The notes: generated by a model not told the origin, from the sequence alone. A DNA stretch of 60,742 nt from a bacterium (GCA_025774245.1 JALGWI010000007.1:1-60742); one strand, 5' to 3'. Positions 21,275-31,409 are shown, counted from the first letter of the stretch. Numbers and translations are program-made.

Positions 21275-22492
21275 ATGGCCGACGTTCTCTCTCCACGAGT
21301 TCTTCTCATCCGATCCCTGGACGACGCGGCCCGCGAGATGGCGGCGATCGGCGTCTCCGAGGGCGGGATACGCGCAATGTCGGGGAAGGCGCAGATGCTC
21401 GCCGTGAAGGTGGCCGGCGCGTGCGTCCCGGCCGCGCACATCCTCAAGCAGCAGATGCTCTCCATCGGAGGCGACGCGGCCGTCGCGAGAGACGTCCTGA
21501 CACACAAGATCGATTCGAGCGACGTGATCCTCATGGGAACGCGCGCGCAGATGAGAGATCTCGCCGGGAAGCTCGCGGGCCAGCCGTTCGGCCTCTCGGA
21601 GCTCGGCAAGGAGGTCGAGGCGCTCCTCGCTTCACTCGAACCGAGGCGGCGAACCGTCCTCAGGGCGAGAGGCCACAGCCTCGATCTGGGCGCGCGCGTC
21701 CACGTCATGGGGATCCTGAACGTCACGCCCGACTCCTTCTCGGACGGAGGCCTCTACCACCGGCCGAGCGCGGCGTTCGACCACGCGCTCCAGATGATCG
21801 ACGACGGCGCCGACATGATCGACATCGGCGGGCAGTCGTCGCGGCCGGGCTCGAGCCCGATCCTCGAGGAGGAAGAGCTCAAGCGCATCATCCCTCTGGT
21901 CGAGCGGCTCCACGAGGAGTGGAAGGGTCCGATCTCGATCGACACGTACAGGTCGCACGTCGCCGAGGAGGCCCTGAAGGCGGGTGCATCGATCGTGAAC
22001 GACATCACGGCTCTGAGCGGGGAACCCCGCATCGCAGAGGTGACCTCGCGATTCGACGCGGCCTGCATCCTCATGCACATGCAGGGGACCCCCGATACGA
22101 TGCAGCAGGACCCGAGGTACGACGATCTCATGGGAGAGATCACGCTCTTCCTCAAGGCGGCCATCGAGAGGGCCGCGGCCGCCGGGATCGGCGAGGACCA
22201 GATCGTCGTGGACCCCGGACTGGGGTTCGGGAAGACCACGGAGCACAACCTCGCCATCGTGAGGCGGCTGCCCGAGCTCGCCGTCCTGGGGAAACCGGTA
22301 CTCATCGGTCCCTCGAGGAAGGGGTTCATCGGGCGCGTGCTCGACCTGCCGATCGAGGACCGGCTCGAGGGGACTCTGGCGACCGCAGCGTACGCGGTGG
22401 CGCAGGGCGCGCGGATACTGCGGGTGCACGACGTGAAGCCGGTCGTGCGCGCCGTGAGGATGGTCGAAGCCTGTCTCGCCTCCCCGGCTTAG
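21275..22492 (+). CDS. folP: Dihydropteroate synthase with an N-terminal extra domain
   Basis: 405 residues, about 130 longer than classical FolP. The C-terminal TIM barrel (from about residue 140) shows GILNVTPDSFSDGG, DIGGQSSRPGS, and DPGLGFGKT with the terminal RVHDV. It joins p-aminobenzoate to dihydropterin pyrophosphate in folate synthesis. The N-terminal domain (MADVLSPRVLLIRSLDDAAREM ... VILMGTRAQMRDLAGKL) carries no motif I recognise; similar extensions are known on some bacterial and archaeal DHPS-like proteins. It lies between ftsH and cdaA in a tight run. One enzyme fused to an accessory domain is the simplest reading. Confidence 0.92.
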   Translation: MADVLSPRVLLIRSLDDAAREMAAIGVSEGGIRAMSGKAQMLAVKVAGACVPAAHILKQQMLSIGGDAAVARDVLTHKIDSSDVILMGTRAQMRDLAGKLAGQPFGLSELGKEVEALLASLEPRRRTVLRARGHSLDLGARVHVMGILNVTPDSFSDGGLYHRPSAAFDHALQMIDDGADMIDIGGQSSRPGSSPILEEEELKRIIPLVERLHEEWKGPISIDTYRSHVAEEALKAGASIVNDITALSGEPRIAEVTSRFDAACILMHMQGTPDTMQQDPRYDDLMGEITLFLKAAIERAAAAGIGEDQIVVDPGLGFGKTTEHNLAIVRRLPELAVLGKPVLIGPSRKGFIGRVLDLPIEDRLEGTLATAAYAVAQGARILRVHDVKPVVRAVRMVEACLASPA

Positions 22493-22542
22493 CCCGACCG
22501 GGGAAGGTATTGCCGTGACCCCGGCGAGGAGTGAACCGAATC

Positions 22543-23310
22543 ATGTCCGGCTGGAGAATCCTGGTCGACATTCTCGACATCGCGATCGTCGCGTTCGTCG
22601 TCTACCAGCTCCTGTTGATCCTGAGGGGCAGGCGCGCGTTCCAGATGCTCGTCGGGCTCTTCCTGATCTTCGTCATCGGGTTCATCGCGCGCTGGCTCCA
22701 GTTCGACGCGCTGAACTGGGTGATGTCCGGTCTGAAGGGCGTGTGGGTCATCATCTTCGTGATCCTCTTCCAGGAGGAGCTCAGGAGGATCCTGGGCCAG
22801 CTCGGCCAGAGCCGCTTCCTGCGTCCCTTCGTCAAGATCGAGGAGAGCAAAGCCATCGACTCGCTGATCGCGGCGATCAAGTCGATGTCGCAGAAGAAGA
22901 CCGGCGCGCTCATCGTCATGGAGAGAACGGCCCCGTTGACCAACTACTACCAGACGGGCGTCATCCTCGACGCCCCGATCGTGTCGAGCCTGCTCGTCTC
23001 GATCTTCACGCCCCTGACGCCGCTCCACGACGGCGCGGTGATCGTCAGAGGGAACCGGATCATCGCGGCCGGCTGCACGCTGCCGCTCTCGCAGAACTCC
23101 TATTTCGTCCACACGGTCGGGATGAGACATCGGGCCGCCCTCGGACTGACCGAGGAGACCGACGCCGTGGTCATCGTGGTTTCGGAGGAGACCGGGGAGA
23201 TCTCGCTCGCTCTGTCGGGACAGATCTCAAGAGGGCTCTCCCACGCAGTGCTCAAGGAGAAGCTGACGCAGCTCCTCTATCCCGACAAACCGGAAGGCAG
23301 CGGGAGCTAG
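22543..23310 (+). CDS. cdaA: Membrane diadenylate cyclase (c-di-AMP synthase) CdaA
   Basis: 255 residues. Three N-terminal transmembrane helices (about 7-90) precede a DAC domain with the hallmark DGA (PLHDGAVIV) and RHR (GMRHRAALG) motifs that bind ATP and metal. It makes cyclic di-AMP from two ATP. I used ATG 22543 because the AGGAG at 22527-22531 is then about 11 bases upstream; the GTG at 22531 overlaps that ribosome site. The stop lies 10 bases before the next gene. No CdaR-like regulator is adjacent, unlike in Firmicutes. Presence in a diderm context is consistent with ftsH-folP-cdaA clusters elsewhere. Confidence 0.93.
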   Translation: MSGWRILVDILDIAIVAFVVYQLLLILRGRRAFQMLVGLFLIFVIGFIARWLQFDALNWVMSGLKGVWVIIFVILFQEELRRILGQLGQSRFLRPFVKIEESKAIDSLIAAIKSMSQKKTGALIVMERTAPLTNYYQTGVILDAPIVSSLLVSIFTPLTPLHDGAVIVRGNRIIAAGCTLPLSQNSYFVHTVGMRHRAALGLTEETDAVVIVVSEETGEISLALSGQISRGLSHAVLKEKLTQLLYPDKPEGSGS

Positions 23311-23320
23311 AGAGGACTCG

Positions 23321-26086
23321 ATGTACCAGCATGAGAGAACGAACCGGATCATAGGATGGTCGCTCGGAGGCTTCGCGTTCCTGACGTACCTCCTGACGAC
23401 CGCTCCCGTCGTCGCCTTCTGGGACAACGGCGAGTTCATCGCGGTCGGCTACACGCTGGGCGTCGGGCACCCGCCGGGATCGCCCGTCTACACACTCATC
23501 ACGCGTCTGTTCGGGCTCCTCCCCTTCCCGAACGTCGCGAGAGCGATCAACTTCGAGTCGATTCTGACCGCGGCCCTGGCCATCGCGGTCCTCTATTTCA
23601 TCATCGCGAAGATGGCGAAGAGGTGGCAGGGGAAAATCACGTCGTTCGGGGACGGGCTCCCCACGTACGTCGCCGGCGTCACGGCGTGCCTCTTCACGGC
23701 CTTCTCGTTCAGCTTCTGGGAGAACGCGCTCGAGGCCGAGGTCTACGCGACGAACATATTCGTCATGATGCTCACGCTGTGGCTCGTTCTCAGGTGGTCG
23801 GAGCTCAAGGAGGCGCCGCGCGACAGGCGGATCATCTATCTCGTCATCTACGTGCTCGCGTTAGCGGTCGGCGTCCACATGGGCTGCCTCCTGTGGGCCC
23901 CGGCGTTCCTGCTCTTCATCATCTTCTTCGAGAAGAACTACATCGGGACCGTGCTGCTCGGCCTCCCGTTCGTCCTCGGCTTCACGCTTCTCTCGAAGGG
24001 ATACATCTACGGTGCGTTCGGGCTCTGGATCCTCTGGTTGGTGATCACCGTCTTCTACGCCATACCCGCGTTCTGGCCCGAGGCCAAGGCCCCGCGGAGC
24101 CGACAGGAGAGGAAGAGGGCGATCAGGGAGGGCAAGCCGTCGAAGCAGCATCCGGCGATGCTCCCCCCCGCGCTCCTGTGGGGCGTCGGCGCAACGCAGC
24201 TCATCCTGTTCTTCGCCTGTGTCGCGAACTACGGCAGCGCCGGAGCGGGCTGGTTCTTCGGAACAGTGCTCGTGGCGGGAGCGTCGATCTACGGGTTCGT
24301 CCGCCTCCTTCAGAACGGCACGATCGATCGTCCCGAGATCCCCGCGAGGATCGTCCTCGCGACGGTCGTCCTCGCGGTGATCGCGCTCTCGGTGCACGCG
24401 TACCTCCTCATCCGGGCCCGCCTGAAGCCCGCCATCAACGAGTCCGATCCGCACACGTGGAAGCTCGTCCTCGACGTGATGCGGAGGAAGCAGTACGAGC
24501 CGATGCGGTTCTTCCCGCGTCGAACGCCGTTCTCCAACCAGTTCTCGATCCTCTGGAGCTACTACAGGCCGCAGTTCGCCATCCGGCCGCTCCTGGCCGC
24601 CGGCCCTCTCCTCCTCTCCGTCTGGGGAACGATCGCGCACGCGCGCCGCGACAAGAGGACGTTCGCCATGATGATCGTGGCCGCGGCGCTCTCGTCGATC
24701 GGCCTTCTGTTCTACATGAACATCTCGGACCACGAGGTGCGGACCAGGGAGTACTTCTGGGTTCCCTCGTACCTCGGGCTGGCGTTCTGGATGGGGATCG
24801 GAGCCGGGGCGATCGTCGAGTGGGCGAAGGGGCTCGGCAAGTCGTACCGGTACGTTCTCGCAGTCGCGCTCATCATCTTCTCGCTGGTCCCCCTCGCCAG
24901 CAATTTCCACGTCATGGACCGGAGCGACAACTACGTCGCCTACTACTACGGCCGCAACATGATCGAGTTTCTCGACGAGAATGCCATCCTCATCACGAAC
25001 GGCGACAACGACACGTTCCCGCTCTGGTACCTCCAGCAGGTCGAGGGCGTGCGTCCGGACGTGGAGATCGTCAACCTGTCACTCATCCAGATCAACTGGT
25101 ACATCAAGCAGCTCAAGGAGCGCGGCCTCCCGACGAGCCTCACCTTTGACCAGATCGAGAAGATGCGGCCCTACTGGGTGAGGGATCCCGACACCGATGA
25201 GCTGACGCTCGTGACCCTGAGGGACATCGCGCTGCACGACATCATCCGGAGCAACGGTTGGAACCGCCCCGTCTACTTCGCTGTGACGGTCGACGACTTC
25301 ATGGGGTACTACGACAACCTCGAGCTCGAGGGGATGGCATTCCGCCTGGTGCAGACGACGGAGCGCCACCAGGTCAACGAAGAGAAGACATACGAGAACA
25401 TCTTCGAGAACTACCGATACGACAGTCTGGTCGACGTCGATGACGGCTGGCGAGTCATGGACGAGATCTACAAGCCCGCCACGACGACCCGGCTCGTGAC
25501 GAACTACGCCGCCGGCTTCTCCCGGCTGGCCTTCAAGGCCATGCAGAAGGTCCCTCCGGACGTCGACGAGGCAGTCAGGCTCTACGAGATCGGCCTCAAG
25601 TTCGCGCCCGACTACGCCCCTGCGCTGAACGGCCTGGTCGCCATCTACGCGATACGGCTCCACGATCCGGAGCGGGCCCTCCCCATCGTGACACGCCTCG
25701 TCGCCTCGCAGCCCGAGCCGGTCGAGAGCTGGATCCGGTACGCCGGAGTGAACCTCATGATCGCCGAGAAGCTCGAACGCGACCAGCAGTCCGAGGAAGC
25801 CCGTCCGTACTACCTGGACGCGATGGAGGCGTACGAGGTGGCGCTCGCGAAGGAACCCGGGCGCGGAGAGGTCTACGCCCCGCTGGGAACGATCTACCAG
25901 CAGCTCGGCGAGGAGCAGAAGCTCACCAACCTGCTCGAACTCTGGGGACGCCAGGCGCCGGAGGACTTCGACGCCGCGCTTCAGGACGCCCGCGAGTTCG
26001 AGACCAGACAGCGTGCGGAGGAGGAGGGTGCCGTGGAACGGGCACCCGTGAAGACGCGCGACGGGAAGGAGCCCGGCAAACGGTAG
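23321..26086 (+). CDS. DUF2723 (GT117/TMEM260-like) membrane protein with C-terminal TPR-like region
   Basis: 921 residues. The N-terminal DUF2723 domain begins FWDNGEFIAVGYTLGVGHPPGSPVYTL, whose acidic residue after the first helix and HPPG motif are typical of this GT-C family, related to the animal O-mannosyltransferase TMEM260. About eleven transmembrane helices reach residue 540. A soluble region follows (ITNGDNDTFPLWYLQQVEG, a conserved DUF2723 block) and then helical TPR-like repeats (about 740-890). Likely transfers sugar from a polyprenyl donor to proteins in the periplasm, but substrates are unknown. Ribosome site GAGAGGA precedes the ATG. Last gene of the tilS-to-DUF2723 run. Confidence 0.85.
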   Translation: MYQHERTNRIIGWSLGGFAFLTYLLTTAPVVAFWDNGEFIAVGYTLGVGHPPGSPVYTLITRLFGLLPFPNVARAINFESILTAALAIAVLYFIIAKMAKRWQGKITSFGDGLPTYVAGVTACLFTAFSFSFWENALEAEVYATNIFVMMLTLWLVLRWSELKEAPRDRRIIYLVIYVLALAVGVHMGCLLWAPAFLLFIIFFEKNYIGTVLLGLPFVLGFTLLSKGYIYGAFGLWILWLVITVFYAIPAFWPEAKAPRSRQERKRAIREGKPSKQHPAMLPPALLWGVGATQLILFFACVANYGSAGAGWFFGTVLVAGASIYGFVRLLQNGTIDRPEIPARIVLATVVLAVIALSVHAYLLIRARLKPAINESDPHTWKLVLDVMRRKQYEPMRFFPRRTPFSNQFSILWSYYRPQFAIRPLLAAGPLLLSVWGTIAHARRDKRTFAMMIVAAALSSIGLLFYMNISDHEVRTREYFWVPSYLGLAFWMGIGAGAIVEWAKGLGKSYRYVLAVALIIFSLVPLASNFHVMDRSDNYVAYYYGRNMIEFLDENAILITNGDNDTFPLWYLQQVEGVRPDVEIVNLSLIQINWYIKQLKERGLPTSLTFDQIEKMRPYWVRDPDTDELTLVTLRDIALHDIIRSNGWNRPVYFAVTVDDFMGYYDNLELEGMAFRLVQTTERHQVNEEKTYENIFENYRYDSLVDVDDGWRVMDEIYKPATTTRLVTNYAAGFSRLAFKAMQKVPPDVDEAVRLYEIGLKFAPDYAPALNGLVAIYAIRLHDPERALPIVTRLVASQPEPVESWIRYAGVNLMIAEKLERDQQSEEARPYYLDAMEAYEVALAKEPGRGEVYAPLGTIYQQLGEEQKLTNLLELWGRQAPEDFDAALQDAREFETRQRAEEEGAVERAPVKTRDGKEPGKR

Positions 26087-26120
26087 CCATCGCGGAGCAA
26101 CACTCGACGCAGAACGAACG

Positions 26121-26146
26121 ATCGGCCGGCGGTGACGCCGGCCGAT
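26121..26146. terminator. Bidirectional hairpin terminator
   Basis: ATCGGCCGGCG - GTGA - CGCCGGCCGAT: a perfect 11-bp stem with a 4-base loop between two convergent genes (stops at 26086 and 26195). TTCGTGTCGTGTGTG follows on the plus side. Confidence 0.75.
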
Positions 26147-26194
26147 TCGTGTCGTGTGTGGCTGCTTCCACGTGCCTCTGCCGCAGGCGCGCCG

Positions 26195-28807
26195 CTACTC
26201 CGCGCGGAGGATCACAGCGGCGATGCCCCTCCTGTCGTCGAGGTGGCGCCGCGCGACCTCGATCACGTCGTCGTTCGAGATGCGCCTGACCGCCTCCGGC
26301 ATCCTCAGGACGTGCTCGTACCCGACGCCGAGGACCTCCGCCATCGCGTAGCTCGCAGCCCGTGCGGCGCCCCGCTGCATCGCGATCTCGAGCGTGCCCG
26401 CGAAACAGCGCTTCGCCCTCGCGAGCTCTTCCTCTTCGAGCCCCCGTTCGCGCAGACCCCGGAACTCGGAGAGGAACGCCTCGACGGCCACCTCCTCCTG
26501 GCCCGGTGGCGCGGTCGCGTACGCGATGAACGACCCGCCGGTCCGCAGGAGGAGCGGCGAGGCGCCAACGACGTACGCGTTCGGCGGCCTCTCCCGCAGG
26601 GCCTGCCACAAACGCCCCCCCATCATCGAGATCGCCCTCCCGAGGAAGCGGACGACGACCGAGTCCGCATCGCCGACCGCCGGGCCCGGGAATCCCAGCA
26701 CGACGGTCGACTGTCCCTTCCCGGGTGCCCTCTCTTCGACGCGACCCACAGGGCGTGAGGCCGGTCCCGCGCCGACCGCCGGCGAGCCTGTTCGACCCAT
26801 CCCTGAGAACGCGTCCTCGAGCTCGTTCCGCACGGCGCTCTCCGGAAGGTCGCCGGCGACGCACACGACGAGCTCCTCCGCCGCGTATCCGCGTCGACGC
26901 CAGTCGACGACGGCGTCACGCGTGATCGAGCCGAGCGTCTCAGGCTCGCCCCGGAGCGGCCTGCCGTACGGATGTCCCGGGAAGATGAGCGGCAGCAGAA
27001 GGCGGAGCGCGCGTCTGAGAGGTCGATCCTCGATCTCACCGATCTCGGCAACGATCTCCTTCCGGACGCGGTCGAGCTGCTCCTCCGGCAGCGCTGGTTC
27101 GGTCACGACCTCCGCGAGGATGCTGCACGCGCGGCCGAAGTGCTTCGAGAGGACCGTGAACCCGAGACCGAAGCCGTCGCGGTCGACCGACGTCGCGATC
27201 GACGTCCCGAGGCCCTCAGTGTCATCGGCGAGTTCGTCCGCCGTGCGGCTCCGCGTGCCGCGAACGACCAGCTTCTGCATCAGATACGTGATCCCGAGAG
27301 TGTCGTCGGGCTCGCTCGTGAACCCGCCGCGGAAGCCAAGGGCGATCGACGTGATCGGGAGCGCGGGAGACTGGCAGACGACGAGCGACGCGCCGTTCGA
27401 GAGCTCACCCCGCCGGCAGTCGAACGACGCCCTCTCCATCAGGATCGTCGGCCTCGTGAATCCGCTCGCCGCGCGGAAGGGGCGCCCCTCCTCGCGGACC
27501 ACGGGCCCAGCGGCCGCGGAGACCCGCCCGAGGAGCGCGCTCACGTGCTCCGCCCGGTCTCCTACCGGGCTTCCAGCGTCCTCAGGATGGTAGCTCACAA
27601 CGGTCGCCCGCTCCGGGCGGAGGTACTCGCGGGCTACCCTGAGAACGTCGTCGGCCGTCACCGCCGCGAGGCGGTCGACGTACTCCGAGGCGTAGCGGTA
27701 GTCTCCGAACGTCTGGAAGAGACCGATGCTGTGAGCGATCGCGTCGGCCGTCTCGTGCTCGAGAACGTACCCGGCCTCGAGCCGCGTGATGTTCTTCTCC
27801 ATCTCCGCCGAACCGGCTGGAGCGCTCCGGAGCGCCTCGATCTCGCTGAAGGTCTCCTCGACGACCCGGTCCACGGGGACGCCCTCCGGGACGATCGCGC
27901 GCACCGAGAGGATCCCGACGTCGCGGTGGGCGGCGACGAACGCGCTCACGTCGCTCACGAGGCCCTTGCCGACCTGGAGCGACTTCCTGAGGCGTGAGCT
28001 CCTGCCTATGCCGAGGAGGCCGCAGAGCGCGTCCAGGACGGGGATGTCCGGGTGCAGGACCGAGGGGGTGTGGAAGGCAATCGCCAGGTAGGACTGTTCG
28101 AGCCTTCCCGCGAAGCTCGTGGCTCTGAGGCAGTCTTGAAGAGGCTCTTCGGCCGTCACCGGGGGCGCGCCGTCGCGAGCCGGGATCCTCCCGAGGAGCT
28201 CCCGGGCGCGGGCCACGACCTCGTCTGGATCGACGTCCCCGACCACGACCTCGATGAGGTTCCCGGGGGCATAGCGTTCCCGGTGGAAGCGCTCGAGATC
28301 GGAGACCGTGACCCGGGAGAGGCTCTCCTCGGTTCCGACGACCGGACGCCGGCACGGGTGGCGGACGAACGACGTCTCCATGAGCCGGCGCCACGCGAAC
28401 GTCCCGGGATCGTTCTCGCCGCTTCTCGCCTCCTCCACGATCACGGCCCGCTCGCGCTCGACCTCGTCGCGGTCGAAGACGGGCGATCCGACCGCGACCG
28501 ACTGCGCCTCCAGAACCTCCGTCCACCGCGCGGACGGGACGACCTGGTAGTAGAGCGTGTGGTCGCACCCGGTCTGCGCGTTCAGGTAGCCCCCGGCGCC
28601 CTGGACCACATGGGCCAGGTCGACGAACGACCCCCCGTCGTCCCCCCTGAACATCATGTGCTCGGTGAAGTGCGCGATGCCGCCGAGTCCCTCGGGGTCG
28701 TCGGCCGACCCGGCCGCGACCCAGAGGTTCAGCGCCACGACGGGCGCCGTGCGCATCTCGCGGACGAGAAGGGTGAGACCGTTCGGCAGCACCTCACGGC
28801 GAACCAT
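26195..28807 (-). CDS. M16-family zinc metallopeptidase (two-domain)
   Basis: 870 residues, containing two tandem M16 halves as in pitrilysin-like or fused PqqL/MPP-type proteins. The N-terminal half has the inverted zinc motif HFTEH (H46, E49, H50) and a downstream ERAVIVEE supplying the third ligand, so it should be active. The second half (from about residue 450, starting FDCRRGELSNGASLVV) lacks the HXXEH motif and would be the structural partner. No obvious signal peptide is seen, so cytosolic action on peptides or export by another route are both possible. It lies 30 bp downstream of the DUF885 gene and is probably co-transcribed with it. Confidence 0.88.
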   Translation of the reverse strand: MVRREVLPNGLTLLVREMRTAPVVALNLWVAAGSADDPEGLGGIAHFTEHMMFRGDDGGSFVDLAHVVQGAGGYLNAQTGCDHTLYYQVVPSARWTEVLEAQSVAVGSPVFDRDEVERERAVIVEEARSGENDPGTFAWRRLMETSFVRHPCRRPVVGTEESLSRVTVSDLERFHRERYAPGNLIEVVVGDVDPDEVVARARELLGRIPARDGAPPVTAEEPLQDCLRATSFAGRLEQSYLAIAFHTPSVLHPDIPVLDALCGLLGIGRSSRLRKSLQVGKGLVSDVSAFVAAHRDVGILSVRAIVPEGVPVDRVVEETFSEIEALRSAPAGSAEMEKNITRLEAGYVLEHETADAIAHSIGLFQTFGDYRYASEYVDRLAAVTADDVLRVAREYLRPERATVVSYHPEDAGSPVGDRAEHVSALLGRVSAAAGPVVREEGRPFRAASGFTRPTILMERASFDCRRGELSNGASLVVCQSPALPITSIALGFRGGFTSEPDDTLGITYLMQKLVVRGTRSRTADELADDTEGLGTSIATSVDRDGFGLGFTVLSKHFGRACSILAEVVTEPALPEEQLDRVRKEIVAEIGEIEDRPLRRALRLLLPLIFPGHPYGRPLRGEPETLGSITRDAVVDWRRRGYAAEELVVCVAGDLPESAVRNELEDAFSGMGRTGSPAVGAGPASRPVGRVEERAPGKGQSTVVLGFPGPAVGDADSVVVRFLGRAISMMGGRLWQALRERPPNAYVVGASPLLLRTGGSFIAYATAPPGQEEVAVEAFLSEFRGLRERGLEEEELARAKRCFAGTLEIAMQRGAARAASYAMAEVLGVGYEHVLRMPEAVRRISNDDVIEVARRHLDDRRGIAAVILRAE

Positions 28808-28837
28808 GGGATCCTCTCTGTGGCCGAGGCGGAGATC

Positions 28838-30475
28838 CTAGAGCCGCTCGTCTCCGGCGAGTCCGAGCGCGACCTCCGCGAGCGCCGGCTGGATGTTCCC
28901 GAGGCCGAGAAGGCGGTCGTGGAATGTCTTGAGGTCGAAGTCGGACCCCGCCTGCTCTTCGAAGCGTCGCCGGATATCGAGGATCGCACGCTTCCCGATC
29001 ATGTAACTCGACGGCTGCGTCGGGCTCCCGGCGTAGCGCTTCACCTCCCCCGTGGCGTTGACCCGCTCGAGGGTCGCCTCGCGCATCATGAACTCGATGG
29101 CGTCGTCGATCGTCATCTCGCCGCGCTGGAGGCTGGCGTCGACGACGATCCTCGCCGCCCGCCACAGGCTCTCCTTGAGCTGGCACAGCCGTGCGGGAGC
29201 GTTCGTGTAGAACCCCGCGTCCCGCATCATCTCCTCGCAGTAGAGCGCCCACCCTTCCCCGTAGACGGTGCTCCAGGTGATCCTCCGGATCGTGTGCGGC
29301 ACGCGGTTCGCCCGCGAGATCTGGAGGTGGTGCCCCGGGTAGCCCTCGTGGAGGGCGATGACGGGTATCGTGTGGACGCCGTGCCCGCGGAGCTGCCGCT
29401 CCTGCTCCTCCGGGGAGAGCGCCTCGTCGACCGGCGTGACGTAGAAGAACCCTCGCTGCTCGTCGTCGAACGGTCCCGCCGGCATGTACGCCGCGTACGG
29501 AAGCAGGCTCCGGAAGAAGACGGGCGTGTCGATGACCTCGAGAGTCTCGCCCTCGGGGATCGACACGAGGTCGTTCTCGCGCACGAAGTCCCGCGCCCGC
29601 GCCATCTCCGACGCGTACCGTTTCCTCAGATCGCCCTTCCCGGGGTGCTCCCGCTTCAGGTCCTCCAGAACCTCGAGCCAGTCCTTCCCGGGGTCTATCT
29701 CGCGCGCGACCTCCTCGAGCGAGAGCTTCGTGTGGGCGATGATCCCGTGCCCCGCGGCCAGGAGCTCCTCGCTGTCGAAGTCGAGGAGATGGAGTTCCCT
29801 CAGCATCCACTCATACGCCTCCGTCCCGACGTGGAACGGGGCCTGCGATTCCGTCGCGAGCTTCTCGAGGTACGAGGCCGCCTCATCGAACCCAGCGGCC
29901 GCCGCGGCCCCCGCCTTCTCCAGATCGGCCGCGAGCGAGGGGACCTCCTCCCCGAGCTTCGGCAGGACGCTCTCGACGAAGACCACGCCGCCGCGCGCGC
30001 CTTCAGCGGCAACCGTCGCGAAGACCGCCGGCACGTCCTTGACGTTCCTCCTCATCTCGAGGAGAACGCCCGGGATCTGCCGCAGCCGCGAGAGGAGATA
30101 TCGGGCGCGCTCCTCGAGGGGAGCGAACCGGCGGATGAGGAGCATGTTGCAGCCGGAGAGGCCGGCGAAGACGTACCTGCCCGGAGAGCGCTCGTAGGAG
30201 CGAAGCACCTCGTGCTCGAAGATCGATTCCTTGAGCGCCGTGCGGAGGATGACCGCGTCGATCCGCGCGTCGAGTGAGGCCTCGTCGAGCGGAAGGAGCT
30301 CGAGCTCGGCGAGGAGCTTCTTCCGCCGGGCGTTCTCGCCCTCGAGCGCGTCGGCGCCGAACTCGCCCAGCTCGCCGTCGCGTTCGTGGATGCCCATGAA
30401 CGTTGCCGCGACGGGGCTGTCTTCTGCCAGCTCGGCGACGTAGCGGTCGACCAGTTTCTCGAGTGCGGCGCTCAC
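28838..30475 (-). CDS. DUF885-family putative metallopeptidase
   Basis: 545 residues with the family hallmark HEGYPGHH (about residues 371-378), which resembles an HEXXH-type zinc site, and a downstream GWALYCEEMM with the likely third ligand. Family members are predicted carboxypeptidase- or aminopeptidase-like enzymes, often secreted, but this one has no signal peptide. GTG start with GGGAGGATCC immediately upstream. It is followed by the M16 peptidase after 30 bp, making a two-peptidase unit likely to handle peptide turnover. Substrate unknown. Confidence 0.85.
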   Translation of the reverse strand: MSAALEKLVDRYVAELAEDSPVAATFMGIHERDGELGEFGADALEGENARRKKLLAELELLPLDEASLDARIDAVILRTALKESIFEHEVLRSYERSPGRYVFAGLSGCNMLLIRRFAPLEERARYLLSRLRQIPGVLLEMRRNVKDVPAVFATVAAEGARGGVVFVESVLPKLGEEVPSLAADLEKAGAAAAAGFDEAASYLEKLATESQAPFHVGTEAYEWMLRELHLLDFDSEELLAAGHGIIAHTKLSLEEVAREIDPGKDWLEVLEDLKREHPGKGDLRKRYASEMARARDFVRENDLVSIPEGETLEVIDTPVFFRSLLPYAAYMPAGPFDDEQRGFFYVTPVDEALSPEEQERQLRGHGVHTIPVIALHEGYPGHHLQISRANRVPHTIRRITWSTVYGEGWALYCEEMMRDAGFYTNAPARLCQLKESLWRAARIVVDASLQRGEMTIDDAIEFMMREATLERVNATGEVKRYAGSPTQPSSYMIGKRAILDIRRRFEEQAGSDFDLKTFHDRLLGLGNIQPALAEVALGLAGDERL

Positions 30476-30661
30476 GGATCCTCCCGGACGGGAACCGAGG
30501 GCGGGGATCGGGCCTTGAACCCGTGGCCGTCGGCCCGCCCGAGGATGGAAAACGCCGGGAGCCCGCCGCCACCGAGGACGGCGATCCGCCGACGCCGCAT
30601 TCTCTCACAGGATCAAGGAAGCCTCAAGGCGATTCACCGGGAGGGCAGTCACCGCGGGGCG

Positions 30662-30964
30662 TCACCGCGAGGCCGGTCGCCGGCACGAACTTGCCGGCAG
30701 CGCGCCGCGTCGGTAGATCCCGGTTCCGAGACCGAGCGACATCGCGCACTCGGCGAGCGAGGCGGCCAGCGAGTGGAGGCGTCGACGCCGTTCTCCGGCG
30801 ATGAGAACGGGATGATCGGCCCGCCGGCGTCGCCCGCCCGCGAACTCAACGACGAGAACACCCGTGACCGTCCCGTCCGCCACGACCGCGAACCTGAGGT
30901 CCGGACGCAGGTTCCCGTTCAGGCGCTCGACGTCTTCGCGGAACTCCCGTCCGTCGTCCTCCAT
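30662..30964 (-). CDS. Possible small hypothetical protein
   Basis: A 100-residue frame whose first 40 residues (EDVERLNGNLRPDLRF, VVADGTVTGVLVVEFAG) look like real alternating-strand protein, then become Arg-rich. GAGGA is placed about nine bases before the ATG. The C-terminal part has lower-quality composition. It may be a small gene or a decayed remnant. No family recognised. Confidence 0.3.
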   Translation of the reverse strand: MEDDGREFREDVERLNGNLRPDLRFAVVADGTVTGVLVVEFAGGRRRRADHPVLIAGERRRRLHSLAASLAECAMSLGLGTGIYRRGALPASSCRRPASR

Positions 30965-31409
30965 GTCAGCCGTTCCTCAGGAACGCGGGGCGTCGAGGAC
31001 TGGTCTGGCGCACCCTTCGTCGTCAACCCGCCCCCGCGCCAGTGCTGCCCCATGCACCGTCGCCGCCTGCCAGACCCCGACCCCCTTGTCGCGTGGACGG
31101 CTCCTGAGTGCCGTGAAGCGCCCCCAGGAACCTCGGCCCGAACGGGCCCTCCTTACTCGCCGTCACTGATTCGAGCAACCGACGTGCCAGCGCGCGCCGA
31201 TGCGACGGCTGCGCCGGGACGACGTTCGTAACACCCGACTCCGCCGGAGCTTGGAGCGCCGTCGTACCAAGAGCGGCGGGCCAGCGCGGTCGTGAGACCA
31301 CCCGTGCCGTCAATCCGGTTCACATGTCAGTGGGAGTCCGGCGAGAAGAGAAGGCCCGCCGTCGATCCTGAACGAAGAGCTAGCTGGTCGTCGCGGCCGT
31401 CCTGTAAAC
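30965..31409. other. Gene-poor stretch
   Basis: About 445 bases with no convincing coding frame: the open frames on both strands are Arg/Pro/Ser-rich and lack ribosome sites. I see no strong hairpin or repeat. It presumably holds the promoter for the genes running left, or a decayed gene. Confidence 0.35.

Noticed and set aside
31023-31313. 96-residue minus-strand frame
   Set aside because: Compositionally random, with no ribosome site, hydrophobic pattern or domain.
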